Assembly (NCBI GenBank): GCA_023055355.1
Contig: JALJCS010000001.1
Coordinates: 108,702,881 to 108,766,880, forward strand
Source of the DNA: Agelaius tricolor
Taxonomy: Eukaryota; Chordata; Aves; Passeriformes; Icteridae
Length of the DNA: 64,000 bases
Reading direction: 5' to 3'
Positions 58,601-64,000 of the stretch are shown one piece after another; within the stretch, counting starts at the first letter, position 1, and each line of letters opens with the position of its first letter. Both the position numbers and the translations under genes were made by a program. Below the pieces are notes generated by a model, which was not told the origin of the DNA, searched no databases, and saw only the letters and a program-made list of their open reading frames with translations.

Positions 58601-61600
58601 TGTGAAAAGTGTTTGAGAAGGCAGAATTTTGAGAAGGCAATATTTGTTGTATCTTACAGGTGAGGGTTAATGGGTCAAGTTTCTTTAGCTGGTTTAAATT
58701 ATTCAGCAGGATGAATTATTCTGTCTTGATTTGAAAGGCAAGTCCTAAATATTCACATCTACAAAAACGAGGAATACTCAAAGAGCTAAACTCCACATCT
58801 TGTCTCTACTGAACCAAACTTCAGAGTAACTGCATATCTATTTACTAGAAATTCGGTATCTCTTTCTCCCACCTGTGGGCTGTGGTCCTCTCAAACAGAA
58901 ATAGTTACTCTAACCATTTAGTTATAAATTGACTTGCTTTGCAGTTATAGAATATCCTGATTTAACAGTAGAGCAAAAGTTGATTTTCTTCTTTACTATT
59001 GAAATTTTATTTTCATTCTGTCTTTTTTTAATGGGCAAGACAGAAAAAAAAAAGCAGTGATGACAATTGTTGAGGGATTTGAGTAAGGAAAATCTGAAGC
59101 AGCAGTAGAGGCATTTTAATAATTATCTGTATCATCTGTAAACTTGGAATCTCTTCTTAGAGTAATAAATTATTACTGTGTGAAAACATCAGAATTGTGT
59201 GGATTTATATAACAAATATTTGAAATTTTTTTATTAATTTGCTTTCATTTGTTAGCAATTCTCATTTACTTCTTACAAAACTGCAAAACAGAACAGTTGC
59301 TCTGTTGTCTTGCTAGAATATTTGGAACATTTTAAACCAAATGTAGTAAGTTTAATCTAATTTAAATGAGTTTTTCTCTTATTCACTTGATATTCACTGG
59401 ATTTTTATGAAGAGAACTACCTTCCTCAATTCCTGTGTCTGTCTTATACACATATTTATATCTCTGGTAGAAACTCCCAATTCAATACTAGTTTAAGTGT
59501 AAAGGCATCTCATTGGTTTTTAAACTCGATGAAGTTGTAGGTTAGCTTAAGTTTAGTGTAAAGCATCCAGGCTCTTTGATATGAACCTAAACTGAGTCTT
59601 CCAAAAAATGAAAAGTGGCTGAATTGTAAAAATTCTTCAGACCACAAAACTGGTAAATTCACCTTGGTTTTATCCCTGAACAAGAATCCTTGGTATTTGT
59701 AATGACACAGGGAAAAGACCCCAGCAAACTATTTTTTAGCCCAATCTATCCATTGTCTTCCCTCACACATTCTGAAACAAGTCATGCCCATACAGGTAGG
59801 AATGCTGTGGAGCACATGGGCTGTGCGTGTGAGTGCAAGGTCTGGTGGGACACTGTGACTTAGAGCACTGCCCTGGCCAAAGCCTCCTCTTGGCAGAGAC
59901 TGGGCATGGATTCTGCAGAGCCATTCTGGGGGCGGCTGGGGTTGGAGATGCTTTGGTTGGTGCTGGCAGCAGCAGAGTCATTGCTCGCAACGCGGCGATG
60001 ACGTGCGCATGGCTTTGGCCAGTTTCACTTTGAGTTCTCAGGTTCACACAATACTGAAACCCAAAGCACAAACAGTGGAGGGAATGCCCCAAAGTGAGCA
60101 CGCCAGGTCCATTTTCCAAAGCCTATGCAAATTGCAGTTGGTGGGTTTTGCACAGCCTTACCTGATAAATCATACTACAAAGCCAGCTAGCACATTTTAC
60201 ACTTGTGAGCTCAGGCTCCCAACAGGGTTGCAACAAGTGCCTCAAAAACACCACCTTGCACTCCTCTGACGCAGGAGGCAGCTCTAATAACATCCACAAT
60301 AAACACTTCAGAGAGCCCTCAGCAGAGGCTTAGGCTGCCTGTACGCCCTGCATAACTCATTGGAAATGCAGTGGGATTTAGGAGACGTGAAGTTTTTGTA
60401 CTGCTTAAAGTCATGGGATGAATTTCACCACAAAGTAATCTAAAATGACCACACAAAGGGCTTCAGCTACAGTGGTGTGCAAATTGTGACCCTGCTACCA
60501 GCATGGATTTAGATGTCAGCATCTTTTGTGTGGCTGGTTTAATTGTGTTATGGTCACTATTTGAATATTGAGCAGTTAAAATATTCAATGGAAAAGATTT
60601 TCTGAAAGTATCTGAGATTCTACAACATGCTGATGAAATGTCACTTTGTTTTTTTGTGTGCTTTTAAAAGACAAATGTAAGAACTACATGCTAGTGCAGG
60701 TTGAGATTGAGAAATGTAGAAGATGCCCAACTTGCAATACTGCCACTTAAAAAAATGAGTTCTGTTTCAACTGTACATACTGTCATTTCTCACACTGGAA
60801 AGAACTGTTCCTCGGAAATTTTGTCAGAGGAGAACTTGTTGGACTTAATATTGACTTGAATTATCACTTGAACAGGAAACTTATGAAGATACCATTTCAC
60901 AGAGAATCATTTCTCCATTTATGAGCATGAAATAGAACAGGATTTAATGAATCACTGACTTGTGATTCTATTCCACAGAAAATTGTGTCTTTTCCTTCCT
61001 CTTTTTCTCTTTTCAGGGAAGAGCAAAATATCATGTGAGGCTTTTCAACTGCATGGAAAATCTGGTTTTGACCACTGCAGGTTTGCAGATCAATGGTATA
61101 TTACTGGCTAGCATTAACAGTCAAGTTATATTACAGCAGCCACATTAAGTAGTGCCAAAGCACTAATCTGAAATAAATTAACAATTGCTACTAAGGGATG
61201 TTTCATTTTAATCCTTAAATAATTCACCTGCCTTTGAAGTAAATAAAGTGGCTTAGAGAAGTATTATTTGATGGAAAAAGCCCTCAGATGCCAGCAACAA
61301 TATGAAAAGCTCCTGCTTAAAGCAGTTAACAGCTGCAAAGCTAAGTGCAACAATAAAATGTATTAGTTAAAGAGATGTATGTATATTTAAGTGTACTTAG
61401 ATTTTATTACTAAAATGTATGTGATACACTGCAAAATTTAAGTGGTAGGGATTTTTATTACCTTCTCAAGTGTTCAGAAAGAACACAGTGGAGAATGAAG
61501 GATAATACACTGCATTTTTGTGGGCAGCACCCACACGTTCACATTTCCCAATGTTTTTTTCTTTATGGGAAAAAAAGAATGCACTGGGCAACTACTTGTT

Positions 61601-62307
61601 TTTTTCCCATGTAAAAATCATGTGCCAATGATTCACTAATTCCTATTTTTTTCCTGTGCTCATAAATGGGCAGAGGAATGACTGTCAATGAAATTATGAA
61701 AGGATGGAGAATACCTCAGAGAGTCAACATTCCATGATATATTTAAGATAAGACAGATTCAAACAGGTCATTGGTTTGCAGTTGCACAACTGTCTGGATT
61801 TTTTGGATGTAGTTCATTTCATTACAGTCTCCTGAAATTCTAACTTAGGCACTGTTAGGAGGAAAACAGTTTGATGAGCTGACATTACAGTCACTCCCAA
61901 ATGTTAAAAAAGCATGAGTCAGGGAAATCTAGGGAATGGCGTCAGGAAAACTTGATGCTCTTTTATTTGTTTTCTGATTCCTGAGCCATTAGGGTGCACT
62001 CCCTCCACACTTCCTGGCTTTCCACTGCCCCAATTAAAGATAGAAATGTAAATTGATTAAAAACACAGACCAAGAGTCCCATACAGCAATATGGCTCCAG
62101 GATTTGGATTCACGATAAAACTAGCAGTGTGGCCTGTATAACTACATGGAAAAATCCAGTCCCTCTACCTGTATTTCCATGTGTTGTGTTCAGTTCAAAC
62201 ATTTGAGCGGTCAAATTTTATTTCTATGTGTCTTCAAAGCAAGTCAGTGGTGAGTTTATACAGTGGAAACTACAGATTCATCATCTCAGAGAGGAGGAAG
62301 GCTGCAA
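58601..62307. other. non-coding sequence, no gene recognised
   Basis: No supported gene. Strongly A/T-rich except for a G+C-rich patch at 59830-60020, which yields short opposed frames. Several A/T-rich blocks (61140-61440) are unique sequence. Confidence 0.5.
59983..60012. promoter_or_regulatory. CpG cluster with CRE-like and NRF1-like words
   Basis: Six CpGs within 30 bp (GCTCGCAACGCGGCGATG then ACGTGCGCATGG), preceded by GGGGGCGGCTGGGG at about 59930. TGACGTG resembles a CREB/ATF half-site and TGCGCATG resembles half of an NRF1 site. This resembles a small promoter or enhancer core, though no exon was found beside it. Confidence 0.25.
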
Positions 62308-62345
62308 GGGATTTTGAGAGATAATCAAGGTCATTCCCTGCACTA
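62308..62345 (-). mobile_element. possible remnant of old CR1/L3 3' end, reverse orientation
   Basis: GGGATTTTGAGAGATAATCA and GGTCATTCCCTGCACTAA resemble the reversed 3' end of the turtle/L3-like CR1 ('gggacctcaagaggtcatctagtccagtcccctgcactca'). Only about 38 bp match clearly, so chance is not excluded. Confidence 0.3.
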
Positions 62346-62566
62346 AAATAGCCACAAAATCAGAACTATGAATTATGTATTTACTCAGTCAATATGTCTT
62401 TCAAAACCAATTATTTTTCTAATACCTAATCTGTGTCATGAAAAAATGTCAAGACAAAAAAGAAGTGAAAAAATAAGTTCATTTTCCCCCCTAAAAATAA
62501 AACTTTTTCTCATTTATTTAAATAACATAGATTTTCTTAAGCCTGATTATAAAGACTTTTGGGGGA

Positions 62567-62640
62567 TTTTTTGTTTGTTTTTTTTTTGGGGGGGGGGGTT
62601 GTTTTGCTTTTCTGGTTTTTTTTTTTTGTTTGTTTGTTTA
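62567..62640. repeat. poly-T / poly-G low-complexity tract
   Basis: T-rich sequence with a run of eleven G at 62588-62598, a second poly-T run and (GTTT)n. The G run may form structured DNA and is a likely sequencing or assembly trouble spot. Confidence 0.9.
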
Positions 62641-62672
62641 TAACAGTAGAACTGTTATAAACACTAAAACAA
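62626..62672. repeat. strong hairpin: 13-bp perfect arms plus 6 bp more
   Basis: TGTTTATAACAGT (62635-62647) pairs exactly with ACTGTTATAAACA (62651-62663) around the 3-nt loop AGA. After a 3 x 3 mismatch, TTGTTT (62626-62631) pairs with AAACAA (62667-62672). The outer part lies in the T-rich tract and may be fortuitous. Confidence 0.93.
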
Positions 62673-62803
62673 TGTGGGAACAGAAAGGAACCCCTGTGAT
62701 TTATATAGCTAGTTCCAGTTAAGCCAGATAAAACTCCAAATGTCAATATTGAATAGTTCACTTTTATATCCATCCACCCAAGCAAATCTACTTGAAAAGC
62801 TTT

Positions 62804-62820
62804 AACAACAACAACAACAA
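62804..62820. repeat. (AAC)n short microsatellite
   Basis: Five AAC units. Confidence 0.9.
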
Positions 62821-63732
62821 AGCCAATACAAGTTATGAATTCCACAAAATCATCACTTCTGTTCAAATTAGATGCAAAAAACAAAAAGCAGTCAAGATCA
62901 TGCACTTTCTTTGGGAAACTAACAGCCTGATAGGTGTTTGCTATGGCTTATGCCCTGTATGGAAACAGCTCACATCAGAAAGAGCTGAACCTCTTTTGCA
63001 TCAGCCCAGTTCTGCATCTGATGAAGCTTTTTTCATGGAGGCTTGGAGCATCTTCCCCAGAACATGATGTTAAAGGACAGTTGTATTTACTGGGAATCTC
63101 CTTCACTTTTAATCTTTTCTCTTTCCTGTGCAGCTCTTTAGGAAAAACGCTAATCAAAGTTACATTAACTTCTGGCTTCTGTGTGATGCAGATCAAATCT
63201 ATACCATTTTTCAAATTTCTATTTTGATCCAATAATCAATTTTAAAAAATGCTGATATTGAGTAGCAGTGTTCTACTAGTTTCTACTAGCAATTTGCAGC
63301 AACAGTAGAAAATGAAGGGGTAATATGAAGTGATCCACTAACAGCAATTTAGACTTCTGGAAAATCTGAACTACAGGGTTTAGAACAGAGTCTTGCAGGG
63401 ATTGTGATAGGTGTGAACACCCTTTGGTGGTCTACTCCTCCTCTCATGTAAAGAAGACCAGCTTAATAAGGAAAAAACTAATGTGGAATGGGCTTTAGAG
63501 AAGAACAGCTGTTATGATATTTGGGAGGGTGCTTGGAGGCAGAGAAAGAAATGGTACAGTCAGTTAAATGAGAACATGCTGAGTGATGGAAAGAGGAATA
63601 CAGAGATTTAACAAGAGAGCAAGAGTGGATGTTGTGAAGGCTATGGTTGAGCTGTTGTGTTTCCCACTAGGCAAGAAGTCAAGCACTGAGCTTTCTCCCA
63701 AGCCTATCACAGATGTACTTTGTGAATTTGTG
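62821..63732. other. non-coding sequence, no gene recognised
   Basis: Nothing supported. A 10-bp tandem (TTCTACTAGT, then TTCTACTAGC) lies at about 63270-63290. Confidence 0.5.
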
Positions 63733-63815
63733 AGGGCCAGATAACCTCTCCATCTTTCTGGTTCTCCATCTGTCAGTCGGGAATAAAGTACTCCTGTTAA
63801 CAGATTGCTACAGGA
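63733..63815 (-). mobile_element. MIR SINE fragment, reverse orientation
   Basis: GGGCCAGATAACCTCTCCAT, CTTTCTGGTTCTCCATCTGT, CAGTCGGGAATAAAGTACTC and CTGTTAACAGATTGCTACAGG follow in order the reversed MIR core ('caagtcacttaacctctctgtgcctcagtttcctcatctgtaaaatggggataataat...acctac...gggttgttgtgagg'). Diverged but collinear. Confidence 0.65.
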
Positions 63816-64000
63816 TTCTCCCCACTCTTCCATTCCTGGGAGGTGTCCAAATACCATGGTGTTGATAATCCTGCCTTTACCAGTAGATCAAAAATAATAT
63901 GTGATAAAAAATGTAGGTGAAAAAAAGTCTGAATATGTTTTGAAAGTTTTCAGACTTCGTATTGTATTTTTATGTGATACCCACCACTATGATATCAGAC
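63816..64000. other. non-coding edge of window
   Basis: A/T-rich, with no gene or repeat recognised. Confidence 0.5.

Noticed and set aside
1..64000. tRNA, rRNA, CRISPR arrays, phage or bacterial operons
   Set aside because: Nothing resembling these was seen; the sequence is vertebrate nuclear DNA in character.

Overview
The window is vertebrate nuclear DNA, most likely from a bird. It is A+T-rich (roughly 60% by eye) and CpG-poor, with no operon-like organisation and no long open frame: the longest run is about 174 codons, which chance allows in 64 kb. The recognisable interspersed repeats are CR1 LINEs of the avian type, including two 3' ends carrying the ATTCTGTG/ATTCTATG-like terminus. 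There are also faint, old amniote repeats: MIR SINEs and a turtle/L3-like CR1. I saw no Alu, L1 or B1/B2. Repeat density is low, as expected of a bird.

No complete protein-coding gene can be assembled. The window reads as intergenic or intronic sequence holding a few exon-like segments. The best are on the minus strand: two terminal-exon-like pieces (13473-13624 and 8722-8837) and one internal-exon-like piece (22393-22486), plus a weaker one at 14584-14728. All four begin in the same codon phase, so one upstream exon could in principle splice to any of them. On the plus strand there are weaker candidates at 17526-17758, 42330-42491 and 47867-48045 (a nine-glutamine run encoded by mixed CAG/CAA codons). 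I recognise none of these as a named gene, and each call is low confidence.

Layout. 1-10580: mostly unique sequence with an old CR1 at 3018-3262 and a minus-strand exon candidate at 8722-8837. 10581-11079: plus-strand CR1 3' end. 11080-17760: unique sequence with a repeat-plus-hairpin block at 12211-12272 and exon candidates. 17761-30377: unique sequence with microsatellites, a homeodomain-site cluster near 22650 and a 24-bp perfect inverted repeat at 27998-28060. 30378-33690: two MIRs and the largest CR1 (minus strand, with decayed reverse-transcriptase sequence). 33691-47866: unique sequence, a palindromic GATA site, one MIR and a small ORF. 47867-64000: a polyQ-encoding ORF, CpG-containing conserved-looking segments, a CR1 tail, two MIRs and several strong short hairpins near 62.6 kb.

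Most interesting for follow-up are the minus-strand exon candidates, the perfect hairpins (27998-28060, 10013-10049, 62635-62663, 12248-12272) and the CpG-rich islets in otherwise CpG-poor DNA. Family matches (CR1, MIR) come from memory of the consensus sequences; no alignment was run.
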